A stretch of 14,147 bases of DNA from Timburyella sp030842085 (GTDB lineage: Bacteria > Bacillota > Clostridia > Oscillospirales > Acutalibacteraceae). The position numbers were made by a program, and so were the translations under genes. The stretch is taken from contig JAUUSE010000046.1 in the NCBI GenBank assembly GCA_030842085.1, positions 1-14,147 of the forward strand, written 5' to 3'. Positions 1-7,099 of this stretch are shown here, piece by piece (positions within the stretch are counted from its first letter, which is position 1; each line of letters opens with the position of its first letter). The notes beneath the pieces are model-generated. The model was not told the origin of the DNA and searched no databases. It saw nothing but the letters and a program-made list of their open reading frames with translations.

Positions 1-43
1 TTTTCAATGTGCTTCCCGCTCCCCCTCTCAAGAGAGCCTTGTT

Positions 44-73
44 ATTATATCGCACTTGAAAGCATAAAGTCAA
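44..73 (-). promoter_or_regulatory. Strong sigma-A-type promoter firing leftward out of the window
   Basis: On the minus strand a TTGACT -35 box (68-73) and a perfect TATAAT -10 box (44-49) are separated by 18 bp. The flank upstream of the -35 box is very A/T-rich and could act as an UP element. The promoter starts 33 bp beyond the folK stop codon, so it should drive a gene whose coding region lies left of the window. A short inverted repeat, CTCTC-AA-GAGAG (25-36), lies in the expected first transcribed bases. This is the best promoter match in the window. Confidence 0.8.
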
Positions 74-105
74 GTCTTTTTTTCACTTTTTCCAAATAAA
101 TTTTT

Positions 106-579
106 TTATATGCCTTTTATGACAATTTTTTCTTCTGTTTTTATTACCTTTGAACCGCTAAAAACATCGCATTTTTCGACCCCTCCTATTTCTGTGAGCG
201 GCACTAAAACAAAAGCGCGATTATTCATTTCTTTATGCGGCAGCGTCAGCTCTTCATCATTATATTTTTCATTATCATACAATATTAAATCTATATCTAT
301 TATCCTCGGACCGTTTTTTATATTCCTTATTCTTCCCATTGCCGCTTCTATACCAAGGCATGCGCCGAGCAGACAGCGAGGGGAAAGGGATGTTTCTACC
401 TTTACCGCAATATTATAAAAGCTGCGCTGCTCTTTCAGCCCAACCGGCTCCGTCTCGTATACCGACGAAACAGCCGTTACCTTTGTTCTCGGGAGTAGCG
501 TCAGCGCATCAACCGCTCCCTGCAGATTTTTTAATCTGTCGCCGATGTTGGAGCCCAATGACAAATATGCAACGCCCAT
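106..579 (-). CDS. folK: 2-amino-4-hydroxy-6-hydroxymethyldihydropteridine pyrophosphokinase (HPPK)
   Basis: FolK transfers pyrophosphate from ATP to 6-hydroxymethyl-7,8-dihydropterin, making the substrate of dihydropteroate synthase in cytosolic folate synthesis. The 157-residue product has the usual single-domain length. It opens with the SLGSNIGDR motif (7-15), followed by the YETEPVG segment (41-47). The signature GPR..D.D (90-97) supplies the metal ligands D95 and D97, and LPH.....R gives H115 and R121. These four fall at the same numbers as in the E. coli enzyme. The ATG follows the folB TGA after one base and has an AGGAGA ribosome site about 8 bases upstream, inside folB, which supports translational coupling. 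It is the last gene of the folP-folB-folK operon. No hairpin terminator is visible after the stop. Confidence 0.96.
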   Translation of the reverse strand: MGVAYLSLGSNIGDRLKNLQGAVDALTLLPRTKVTAVSSVYETEPVGLKEQRSFYNIAVKVETSLSPRCLLGACLGIEAAMGRIRNIKNGPRIIDIDLILYDNEKYNDEELTLPHKEMNNRAFVLVPLTEIGGVEKCDVFSGSKVIKTEEKIVIKGI

Positions 580-580
580 A

Positions 581-940
581 TCATCTTCTCCTTGTTATAC
601 TTACGGCAACATAGTCAAAATCGCCGGACATAGGAGCCCGCGGTTTTTTTACCGTAACTTCAACCTCGCTTACGCCGGTATACTCCGCTAAAATTTCTTC
701 ACAAATACGCCCTGCGAGCTTCTCTATGAGATTATACTTTGCTTCTTCAACTACTCTTCGCACCGTTTTCGACATTTTGGAATAATTTACCGTGTCTTTT
801 AAATCATCGGTCTTTGACGGCTTAGTTAAATCTGCATATGCCGTTATGTCCACGATAAACGGCTGTCCTTTTTCTTTCTCCTCCGGATTTACGCCGTGAT
901 AAGCGTAAAATCTCAGTCCCTTTACAATTATTTTATCCAT
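581..940 (-). CDS. folB: Dihydroneopterin aldolase
   Basis: FolB cleaves 7,8-dihydroneopterin to 6-hydroxymethyl-7,8-dihydropterin and glycolaldehyde, feeding FolK. The 119-residue product starts MDKIIVKGLRFYAYHGV, the typical opening of the family. Family residues are visible: the YHGV.PEE region, the DTVNYSKM tyrosine, the IEKLAGRI glutamate and the VKKP lysine near the C-terminus. I chose the ATG at 938-940 because a GGAGG ribosome site lies 5 bases upstream. An in-frame ATG pair further upstream (to 958) would add six residues and put that site inside the gene. The chosen start overlaps the end of folP by 8 bp (ATGGATAA), indicating translational coupling. No unusual residues were noticed. 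Confidence 0.95.
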   Translation of the reverse strand: MDKIIVKGLRFYAYHGVNPEEKEKGQPFIVDITAYADLTKPSKTDDLKDTVNYSKMSKTVRRVVEEAKYNLIEKLAGRICEEILAEYTGVSEVEVTVKKPRAPMSGDFDYVAVSITRRR

Positions 941-1766
941 TCTTGCCTCCGTCATCACAGCGATAAAGCAAATCCGCCATGCGCGCCGTCTGTACGCCGT
1001 ATTCTACATTATGTACGCGTATTATGTCCGCTCCGCCCATTATCGCCGCAGCGTTGGCCACTGCCGTGCCCACATCGCGCTGGTCGGCTATTATTACTCC
1101 CGTCGCTTCGCCCACAAAGCGCTTGCGCGAAAGACCTACAAGATATGCATATCCATCCGGCCTTACCTCGCTGGTGCGGCGGACCAACTCTATATTCTGC
1201 ATATATTCGTCCTTGCCAAAGCCAATGCCGGGGTCAAGGCAGATATGGCTGCTATCTACGCCTAAAGCCTCGGCCTCAGCCGCCATGCTCACGAGCTCGT
1301 CATGCACCGACCTTACAATGTCCTCCGGCGGATTTCCGTTATGCATAAGTATCCAGCCGGCGCCGCTTTGCTTGACTATGCCCGCCATTTCCGGATTAAT
1401 CTTGCCGGACACGTCGTTTATAATCGACGCTCCCAGCTCTAAAGCCGCAGCTGCGGCTTGAGGGTAATATGTATCTATTGATATCGGTATGTTTATGTTG
1501 CCGCGTATCTCCTTTAAAAGATTTTCAAAGCGGCGTATCTCCTCCTCCGGCGTTACGGGAGTATGGCCCGGCCTTGTCGACTGCGCGCCTATGTCGAGTA
1601 TGTCCGCGCCGGCGTCCTCAATGTAGTGAGCGTGCTTAACAGCATCGTCAAGATTATAATACCTCCCGCCGTCGGAAAATGAGTCGGGGGTTATATTTAG
1701 TATTCCCATTACATATGTTCTTTTCCCGATATCAAGCGAAAAATCTTTCATTTTAAATTTCAGCAT
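933..1766 (-). CDS. folP: Dihydropteroate synthase
   Basis: FolP condenses 6-hydroxymethyl-7,8-dihydropterin pyrophosphate with p-aminobenzoate to give dihydropteroate; it is the sulfonamide target. The 277-residue TIM-barrel protein shows the family motifs in order: MGILNITPDSFSDGG (20-34), DIGAQSTRPG (58-67), ISIDT (95-99), IINDVSG (115-121), LMHNGNPP (140-147), DPGIGFGKD (178-186), GLSRKRFVG (211-219) and the terminal RVHNV (250-254). Pterin-site aspartates and the SRKRF lysine are present. The start is supported by a GGGGGAG ribosome site 7 bases before the ATG. It is the first gene of the operon with folB and folK. The pab and folE genes, often near fol clusters in Firmicutes, are not in this window. 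Confidence 0.96.
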   Translation of the reverse strand: MLKFKMKDFSLDIGKRTYVMGILNITPDSFSDGGRYYNLDDAVKHAHYIEDAGADILDIGAQSTRPGHTPVTPEEEIRRFENLLKEIRGNINIPISIDTYYPQAAAAALELGASIINDVSGKINPEMAGIVKQSGAGWILMHNGNPPEDIVRSVHDELVSMAAEAEALGVDSSHICLDPGIGFGKDEYMQNIELVRRTSEVRPDGYAYLVGLSRKRFVGEATGVIIADQRDVGTAVANAAAIMGGADIIRVHNVEYGVQTARMADLLYRCDDGGKNG

Positions 1767-2343
1767 AAAAATTCTCCCCCTTGGATTAAGCGTGATTCCG
1801 CGAAAATGGCTGCAAGCACCAATTCATCTTAATTAATTATACACTATTATTTTAAAAATAAAAGCAATTTAACATACGCTTTTTAGCGCTTTACCATTTT
1901 TCTTTCATACAATTTAGGGCCACAAGATATCCGCCGCCTGTGCCGCAAAACTACACCTCTTTTTTTGATATTTATTTTTCTTTGTCCGATAAAGAGTTAT
2001 CCACTACCTCAAATTCAGAAATCCGACGTATTATTGCCGGCCCAAATTATTTTTACTGCATGATGCTCGCACGCCGCCAAAGCGTAATACATACTACTTA
2101 GTACAGCATCGGACTGCCGGCAAGCCCCTATTCGCCGACCATAATTAAGCGTTAAAACCGCCTAAGCAGTTCAGGATATGAAACTTTATTATCCTGCGGC
2201 ACTTTGCCGTTGAAATTTTGGAATGTATATTCCATAGCCGCAATATCTTTTATATTTTATATTAGTTTATGCGCCAAACCGTTTTCTAAACTTTTCTGCG
2301 TTTCAGCAAAAAATCGGCAAATTCCTTTCCAGTCAAAACGAAA
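1767..2343. other. Intergenic gap between metY terminator and folP, no gene recognised
   Basis: This stretch of about 580 bp is A/T-rich and interrupted by GC-rich patches such as two TGCCGG words. Apart from the candidate folP promoter at its left end I see no gene, tRNA or convincing hairpin. It contains one DnaA-box-like 9-mer, TTATCCACT (1997-2005), one base off consensus and unsupported by neighbours. A 27-codon minus-strand frame near 2158-2240 starts with ATG but has no ribosome site, so it is not called. Confidence 0.6.
1836..1864 (-). promoter_or_regulatory. Possible promoter of the folP-folB-folK operon
   Basis: A perfect TATAAT lies at 1836-1841 on the minus strand, about 70 bp before the folP start, inside a very A/T-rich stretch. 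At 17 bp spacing the -35 position reads CTTTTA, a poor match; TTGCTT is available but at 20 bp. The position fits the first gene of an operon that follows a terminated gene (metY). The -35 weakness keeps this tentative. Confidence 0.4.
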
Positions 2344-2378
2344 TAAAAAATGCAGATAAAGCCTAAGCTCTATCTGCA
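2344..2378 (-). terminator. Rho-independent terminator of metY
   Basis: An 8-bp stem, TGCAGATA/TATCTGCA (2351-2358 with 2371-2378), continues through a G-U pair, three further pairs (AGC/GCT) and a closing TTAG loop, making a roughly 12-bp hairpin. On the minus strand it is followed at once by six T residues and then ATTT. It lies 16 bp past the metY stop codon, in the correct orientation. This is the clearest terminator in the window. Confidence 0.92.
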
Positions 2379-2393
2379 TATATTTTATTTAGC

Positions 2394-3665
2394 TTATATC
2401 TTTGCCAGCGCCTGCTCAAAGTCGGCTATTATATCCTCTATATTCTCTATGCCGACCGATAGCCGTATCATCTCCGGCTTTACTCCGGCTTCTTCAAGCT
2501 GCTCGTCCGTACGCTGACGGTGGGTCGTCGACGCCGGGTGCTGTGCGCCGGTACGGGGGTCGCCCACGTTTTTTACCAGAGCTGTAAGCTTAAGCGACTC
2601 CATAAGCTTTACCGCCGCTTCTTTTCCGCCCTTTACGCCGAATGATACTACGCCGCTGCATTTGCCGCCGAGATATTTGCAGGCAAGCTGATAATCCTTA
2701 TTATCCTCAAGGCCGGGATAGTCAACCCACGCCACCTTGTCGTGCTGTGACAGATATTTTGCCATGCTCAGCCCGTTTTGCGAATGACGCTCCATCCTCA
2801 GCGCGAGCGTCTCCAGCCCCAAATTAAGCAAAAATGCATTTTGCGGGCTCTGCTGCATGCCGCAGTCCCTCATAATATGGCAGCGGGCTTTAGCTATAAA
2901 TGCGGCAGGACCGAATTTGTCGGCAAACACTGTGCCGTGATAGGATTCGTCCGGCTCGCACAGCATTGGGAATTTGCCGCTGGCTTTCCAGTCGAATTTG
3001 CCTGAATCTACTACTACTCCGCCCAAAGCTACAGCGTGACCGTCCATATACTTGCTGGTAGAGTGTATGACTATATCGGCACCAAACTCAAACGGACGGC
3101 AGTTTATAGGCGTGGGGAAAGTGTTGTCTATTATAAGCGGAATGTTGTGCTTATGAGCAACCGCTGCAAGCTTTTCAATATCCGCTACCCTAAGAGACGG
3201 ATTGCTGAGCGTTTCGCCGAATATAGCCTTGGTATTCGGCTTTACAAGCGCGTCAATCTCCTCGGCCGACATGTCGTTGTTTATAAAAGTGACGTCTATC
3301 CCTATCTGGCGCAGCGTGATGTTAAACAGGTTGTATGTACCGCCGTATATCTCGCTTGTAGATATGATATTGTCGCCGGCGCGGCAGATAGTCAAAAACG
3401 CCGACATGGTCGCCGCCTGCCCTGACGACGTAAGCATAGCGCCTACGCCACCTTCCAGCGCCGCTATCTTATTTTCCACCGCTTCAAGCGTCGGATTCGA
3501 AAGACGGGTGTAAAAGTGGCCGCTCTCATTTAAATCGAACAAATCGCCGAGCGTTTTCGCACTGTCATATTTAAATGTAGTGCTCTGATAAATCGGCAGT
3601 ACGCGGGCCTCGCCATTTTTCGGCGTCCAGCCCGCCTGTACGCATTTTGTATCTATATGACTCAT
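2394..3665 (-). CDS. metY: O-acetylhomoserine sulfhydrylase (O-acetylhomoserine aminocarboxypropyltransferase)
   Basis: This PLP enzyme of the Cys/Met metabolism family makes homocysteine from O-acetyl-L-homoserine and sulfide, the direct sulfhydrylation route to methionine. The 423 residues match the usual MetY length, longer than the ~380-400 of cystathionine synthases or lyases. Visible features are the YTRLSNPT phosphate-contact region (52-59), SSGQAA (80-85), the LIIDNTF aspartate D180, the PLP lysine K205 in HSTSKYMDGH, the MetY-type GDPRTGAQHPASTTH stretch near 368-382 and RLSVGIE (401-407). An AGGAGG ribosome site lies about 7 bases before the ATG. The gene stands alone between its own leader and terminator. 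The specific substrate is inferred from family resemblance; related gamma-lyase activities cannot be fully excluded. Confidence 0.93.
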   Translation of the reverse strand: MSHIDTKCVQAGWTPKNGEARVLPIYQSTTFKYDSAKTLGDLFDLNESGHFYTRLSNPTLEAVENKIAALEGGVGAMLTSSGQAATMSAFLTICRAGDNIISTSEIYGGTYNLFNITLRQIGIDVTFINNDMSAEEIDALVKPNTKAIFGETLSNPSLRVADIEKLAAVAHKHNIPLIIDNTFPTPINCRPFEFGADIVIHSTSKYMDGHAVALGGVVVDSGKFDWKASGKFPMLCEPDESYHGTVFADKFGPAAFIAKARCHIMRDCGMQQSPQNAFLLNLGLETLALRMERHSQNGLSMAKYLSQHDKVAWVDYPGLEDNKDYQLACKYLGGKCSGVVSFGVKGGKEAAVKLMESLKLTALVKNVGDPRTGAQHPASTTHRQRTDEQLEEAGVKPEMIRLSVGIENIEDIIADFEQALAKI

Positions 3666-3696
3666 TTTTATTCCTCCTAATTAATTTATGTATTAA

Positions 3697-3820
3697 TGCG
3701 GCAATTAAAACGGTTGCCGCAGAGCTTTAATTTCTCTCGACAGCAAGTTGCGCAAAATTCATAGCGCCGTCCGACTTATGACAAGCATAAAAGACTTGCT
3801 GAAAAATTTTACTTGTTGCC
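3697..3820 (-). promoter_or_regulatory. Structured 5' leader of metY, candidate riboswitch-like element
   Basis: Read on the minus strand, the metY leader can form an outer stem, CAGCAAGT/ACTTGCTG (3794-3801 with 3741-3748, 8 perfect pairs). It encloses two small hairpins: TTATG-CTTGT-CATAA (3776-3790) and GCGC/GCGC (3750-3767), giving a three-way junction. Downstream a further 8-bp stem, TGCGGCAA/TTGCCGCA (3697-3704 with 3714-3721), ends about 20 bases before the AGGAGG site. GGCAA and CAAG words upstream (3811-3820) could compete for the same partners, giving alternative folds. It does not match the S-box (SAM-I) or T-box consensus that I know. Function is inferred only from structure and position before a methionine gene. 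Confidence 0.4.
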
Positions 3821-3910
3821 TCTAAAACCAAATCCGCCGTACATCTTTACAGCGCAAAGTCAAATATAATTCCAATTTTTACGGCAGCAGTCATGCTGTC
3901 AGCGCTGATA

Positions 3911-4912
3911 TTACACCTCTGTGTCCTCAGCAGCATTGATGTCCGTTTCCAAATTTTCTGAGCTTTCTTCCGTAGATTTTGCTTCTGTTTTAGGCTCTGA
4001 TAATACTTCTTCTGACGCTGACTCGCCGGCATTTGCTTCATCCGCATCAGGCGCTGCAGTCTTGCTCTCATTCTCTGCATTTTCTGCTTGTGCTTCCGAC
4101 GACATCTCGCTTTCAGACTCACCGTTTGCCTCTTCGCTCAAATTTTCCTGCGCTGTCTGTGCCTCCGCCGCTTCGCGCTCTCTTATTTCATCCGCTTCTT
4201 CATCGTTCAGCTTTCGCACTATGGCAATAGGCGTCTGCTGGTCGCCTTGGTCAAGAGGGTTATCCTTAAACACCTGCTTGCAAAATGCTATGTCAATTTC
4301 TTCTGATGAACGGCCCAGCACCTCTACGCCCAAGTCGTTGGCGTCTATTACTACTATGCCGTTGCCCGTCACTTCTGCCAAATGCGCCGCCACCTTATTG
4401 GGCTTGTCCGGCGCAAGTTTGGCATAATGATTATATGGCGGGATGGTACAGTCACATGGTCCGTCTATTGCACGCGCCTTTTCACCGCAAATGCGGTAAA
4501 ACACGCCGCGTATGCCGAACGGCTTGGTAATGGCAGAACAAAAGGCGGCAAACAATATGCGGACTATTCCAAGCTCCCTTATCGCAAGCTCCATCGTTTC
4601 CGGTATGCCAAGGCCTATGCCGTACGGCGATTTATATACAAATTTGGAAAGTATTCTCGCCATGCGCCGCGGCTTTATCGTGTCTATCGGAAAAGCGCGG
4701 CCCTGACTTATTGCCACTATCTTTTCGCTCATAAATATTATATCGCCCTCGCGCCTGTTGTCGCCTACATATGTAAGCAGAATTTCATCCAGCGAATCGC
4801 CGGATTTTACCACATGCGTTTTAACAGGATACCTTGCAAATGTACCAAACTCCGTATCAATTACTAAGCTTTTGCCCCTGTTCGGCTTTAAATCCTGTAC
4901 TATTTCTTCCAT
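3911..4912 (-). CDS. Coenzyme F420-0:L-glutamate ligase-like (CofE family) protein with acidic C-terminal tail
   Basis: Residues 1 to about 235 resemble the F420-0:gamma-glutamyl ligase (CofE) family, which in methanogens and actinobacteria joins glutamate to coenzyme F420-0 using GTP. The recognisable stretches are REGDIIFMSEKIVAISQGR (54-72), GPCDCTIPPYNHYAKLAP (151-168) and the VVIDANDLGVEVLG segment (187-200). Homologues are widespread in Clostridia that lack F420, where their substrate is unknown to me. Residues 236-333 are a low-complexity tail rich in Glu, Ala and Ser: from 241 on I count 31 acidic and 5 basic residues and no aromatic one, so it is probably disordered. The ATG has a GGGGGT ribosome site. 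The gene starts 33 bp after a terminator hairpin, and a 10-bp palindrome (TCAGCGCTGA, 3899-3908) follows its stop. Ligase activity is not established. Confidence 0.82.
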   Translation of the reverse strand: MEEIVQDLKPNRGKSLVIDTEFGTFARYPVKTHVVKSGDSLDEILLTYVGDNRREGDIIFMSEKIVAISQGRAFPIDTIKPRRMARILSKFVYKSPYGIGLGIPETMELAIRELGIVRILFAAFCSAITKPFGIRGVFYRICGEKARAIDGPCDCTIPPYNHYAKLAPDKPNKVAAHLAEVTGNGIVVIDANDLGVEVLGRSSEEIDIAFCKQVFKDNPLDQGDQQTPIAIVRKLNDEEADEIREREAAEAQTAQENLSEEANGESESEMSSEAQAENAENESKTAAPDADEANAGESASEEVLSEPKTEAKSTEESSENLETDINAAEDTEV

Positions 4913-4945
4913 TTTGCTTTACCCCCAGCACTGATGACTATTTTA

Positions 4946-4975
4946 AAAAGCCCGGTCGCTTAAAACCGGGCTTTT
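4946..4975 (-). terminator. Rho-independent terminator downstream of ftsH
   Basis: An 11-bp perfect stem, AAAAGCCCGGT/ACCGGGCTTTT (4946-4956 with 4965-4975), has an 8-base loop. On the minus strand the stem ends in a run of five T residues, so it should terminate leftward transcripts coming from ftsH. The T-run on the plus side is also present but less clean. It lies about 210 bp after the ftsH stop and only 33 bp before the start of the F420-ligase-like gene, so it could also act as an attenuator for that gene. Confidence 0.85.
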
Positions 4976-5187
4976 GCCTTTCCGGCCTCAATTTGCAAAA
5001 TCTCATAAAGCTGCAATAATCGCGCACTCCAAAAAATCCCGCCGTCAAAGCCGCATTTAGCATAGATTATTTGCCTCCTGCAGTTAAGGATTATGGCGTG
5101 CTCTTATATACTCCAGCCGCCGGCAAGCTTACAGCGGCGCGCATATTTAAATCTTACCAATATTAACAGCTTTAATCCAAAATAAAT

Positions 5188-7056
5188 TTATGCGTTGCCC
5201 TCTGGGAAGGCTTCGGTATTCATTGTCTCGCGGAAACGGTCGCCGTCTATTTTTTCCTCGTTAAAGAGAATGCCGGCAATCTGGTGCAATTTATCCATAT
5301 GCGTTTTGAGTATCTCAAGCGCACGGTTATAGCAGTTTGTTATTATGCTCTCAACCTCTTCGTCGATGATTGCTGCAGTTTTCTCAGAATAATTCGGCTC
5401 GGCTGAAAAGTCTCTGCCGAGGAATACCTCCTCCTGCTCGCCGCCGAACATTATCGGGCCGAGCTTTTCGCTCATGCCGTATTTCGTAACCATCTTTCTG
5501 GCAATTTCCGTTGCGCGCTGTATATCGTTGGATGCGCCGGTGCATATATCTTTCTGAGTGAGCTGCTCCGCAGCGCGGCCGCCGAGCAGTCCGCATATGT
5601 CCTCAATCAGCTTTGTTTTTGATATATGGCCCTTGTCATGCTCCGGCAGATACATTGTATAGCCTGCCGCCATGCCGCGGGGAATAATCGATATCTGATG
5701 CACGGGGTCCTGCGTCGGGAGAAAATATGATACTATCGCGTGTCCTGCCTCGTGATAAGAGGTTATCATCTTGTCTTTATCGTTTATTACAAGCGAGCGT
5801 TTTTCCGCGCCCATTACCACCTTTATAGTGGCCTCCTCAACCAGTTCGTTTGTTATTGCCTTCAGCTTCCTGCGCGCCGCAAGCAACGCCGCCTCGTTAA
5901 GCAGATTTTCCAAATCGGCACCGGTAAAGCCCGCCGTTGACTGCGCTATTGTCTTAAGGCTTACGTCGGGAGCAAGCGGCTTGCCCCTTGCGTGTACTTT
6001 AAGTATCTCCTCTCGGCCCTTAACATCCGGATAGTTTACCGTTATCTGCCGGTCAAAGCGTCCGGGGCGCAGCAGCGCCTTATCAAGTACATCTGGACGG
6101 TTGGTCGCCGCCATGACTATTACGCCTTCGTTGGCGCCGAAGCCGTCCATCTCAACCAGCAGCTGGTTAAGCGTCTGCTCGCGCTCGTCGTGACCGCCGC
6201 CGAGTCCGGCGCCGCGCTGACGGCCTACTGCGTCTATCTCATCTATAAATATTATCGACGGCGAGTTCTTCTTCGCCTCGTTGAACAAGTCTCTTACTCT
6301 AGATGCACCGACGCCGACGAACATCTCAACAAAGTCGGAACCCGATATTGAGAAAAACGGAACATTTGCCTCACCCGCAACGGCGCGCGACAGCAATGTC
6401 TTACCTGTGCCCGGAGGGCCGACCAGCAGCACGCCCTTGGGTATTCTCGCTCCAAGTTCGTTATACTTCTGCGGATTCTTTAAAAAGTCGACTATTTCCT
6501 GAAGTTCTTCCTTTTCCTCATCAGCGCCCGCTACATCGGCAAAGGTTGTCTTTCGCTTGTCGTCCGCCGCCTGCTTGTATTTCGCCTTGCCAAAACTCAG
6601 CGTCTTGTCGCCGCCCATGCTCTGGCTCATGCGCTTCATCATAAAGTACCAGAAAGCGACAAGCAGCACTAAAATTATTACCATCGGTATCATGCTGGTA
6701 AGCCATGACAAATTATTTCCAGCCTCATAATTATACTCTATCTTAGTAGCCGCATCTCCAGAATGTTGTGCAGAGCTTTCCTTAAGTATCTCGCCTACGT
6801 CGTTATAGAAAATAGAAACATCCGGCACCGTGTAGCTGTAAACCTTGCCCGGCTCGCTGCGCAATGTATATTTCAAATCACGGCTAGCCAAGTTAAGGTT
6901 ACATTCGGCTATCTCATTATTATAAAACATCTCTACTATCTCATAATATTTGGGACTTGCCGTTTGAGTCATGTTAATCGACACAAATATTATGCTCAGT
7001 AGCAGCACCAGCGGAAGTCCTACATACAGCAGAATATTCCTGACATTTTTATTCAA
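5188..7056 (-). CDS. ftsH: ATP-dependent zinc metalloprotease FtsH
   Basis: FtsH is a membrane-anchored hexameric AAA+ protease that degrades misassembled membrane proteins and some regulators. In the 622 residues I see a first membrane segment (8-29), an extracytoplasmic domain, and a second membrane segment (117-140). The AAA+ module follows, with Walker A GPPGTGKT (213-220), Walker B IIFIDE (268-273) and the second region of homology including RPGRFD (330-335). The zinc protease motif is HEAGH (435-439), with the likely third ligand D511. The start codon is TTG (7054-7056): AAGGAG lies 9 bases upstream, and the nearest ATG is out of frame. It follows hpt by 43 bp, probably in one transcript with tilS and hpt. 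In B. subtilis the TilS-HprT pair has been reported to activate ftsH; whether that applies here is unknown. Confidence 0.97.
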   Translation of the reverse strand: MNKNVRNILLYVGLPLVLLLSIIFVSINMTQTASPKYYEIVEMFYNNEIAECNLNLASRDLKYTLRSEPGKVYSYTVPDVSIFYNDVGEILKESSAQHSGDAATKIEYNYEAGNNLSWLTSMIPMVIILVLLVAFWYFMMKRMSQSMGGDKTLSFGKAKYKQAADDKRKTTFADVAGADEEKEELQEIVDFLKNPQKYNELGARIPKGVLLVGPPGTGKTLLSRAVAGEANVPFFSISGSDFVEMFVGVGASRVRDLFNEAKKNSPSIIFIDEIDAVGRQRGAGLGGGHDEREQTLNQLLVEMDGFGANEGVIVMAATNRPDVLDKALLRPGRFDRQITVNYPDVKGREEILKVHARGKPLAPDVSLKTIAQSTAGFTGADLENLLNEAALLAARRKLKAITNELVEEATIKVVMGAEKRSLVINDKDKMITSYHEAGHAIVSYFLPTQDPVHQISIIPRGMAAGYTMYLPEHDKGHISKTKLIEDICGLLGGRAAEQLTQKDICTGASNDIQRATEIARKMVTKYGMSEKLGPIMFGGEQEEVFLGRDFSAEPNYSEKTAAIIDEEVESIITNCYNRALEILKTHMDKLHQIAGILFNEEKIDGDRFRETMNTEAFPEGNA

Positions 7057-7099
7057 GTATTACCACTCCTTATATTCCCTTACAACCGGGACATATGTT

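Noticed and set aside
896..1461. Several long plus-strand frames opposite folP, and similar ones opposite dnaB, gdpP and metY
   Set aside because: They are antisense shadows of well-supported minus-strand genes and show no family motifs or ribosome sites.
1997..2005. DnaA-box-like TTATCCACT, which with dnaB nearby hinted at a replication origin
   Set aside because: It is a single site one base off consensus. There is no cluster of boxes, no dnaA or dnaN gene and no obvious unwinding element beside it.
3714..3850. SAM-I (S-box) riboswitch before metY
   Set aside because: GGCAACC and a TATGAA word occur, but the ordered S-box core, with the 5' CTTATC.AGAG strand and its matching 3' partner, is missing and the stems do not follow the four-way layout.
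3847..4122. 91-codon strongly basic frame overlapping the F420-ligase-like gene tail on the same strand
   Set aside because: It is the shifted reading of a GAA/GCA-rich tail, which gives Lys, Arg, Gln and Met codons automatically. There is no ribosome site and no independent support.
3896..4122. Terminator of the F420-ligase-like gene from the CAGCA/TGCTG hairpin near 3885-3898
   Set aside because: The stem has only five pairs and the following sequence is CCGTAAAAATT on the minus strand, with no T-run.
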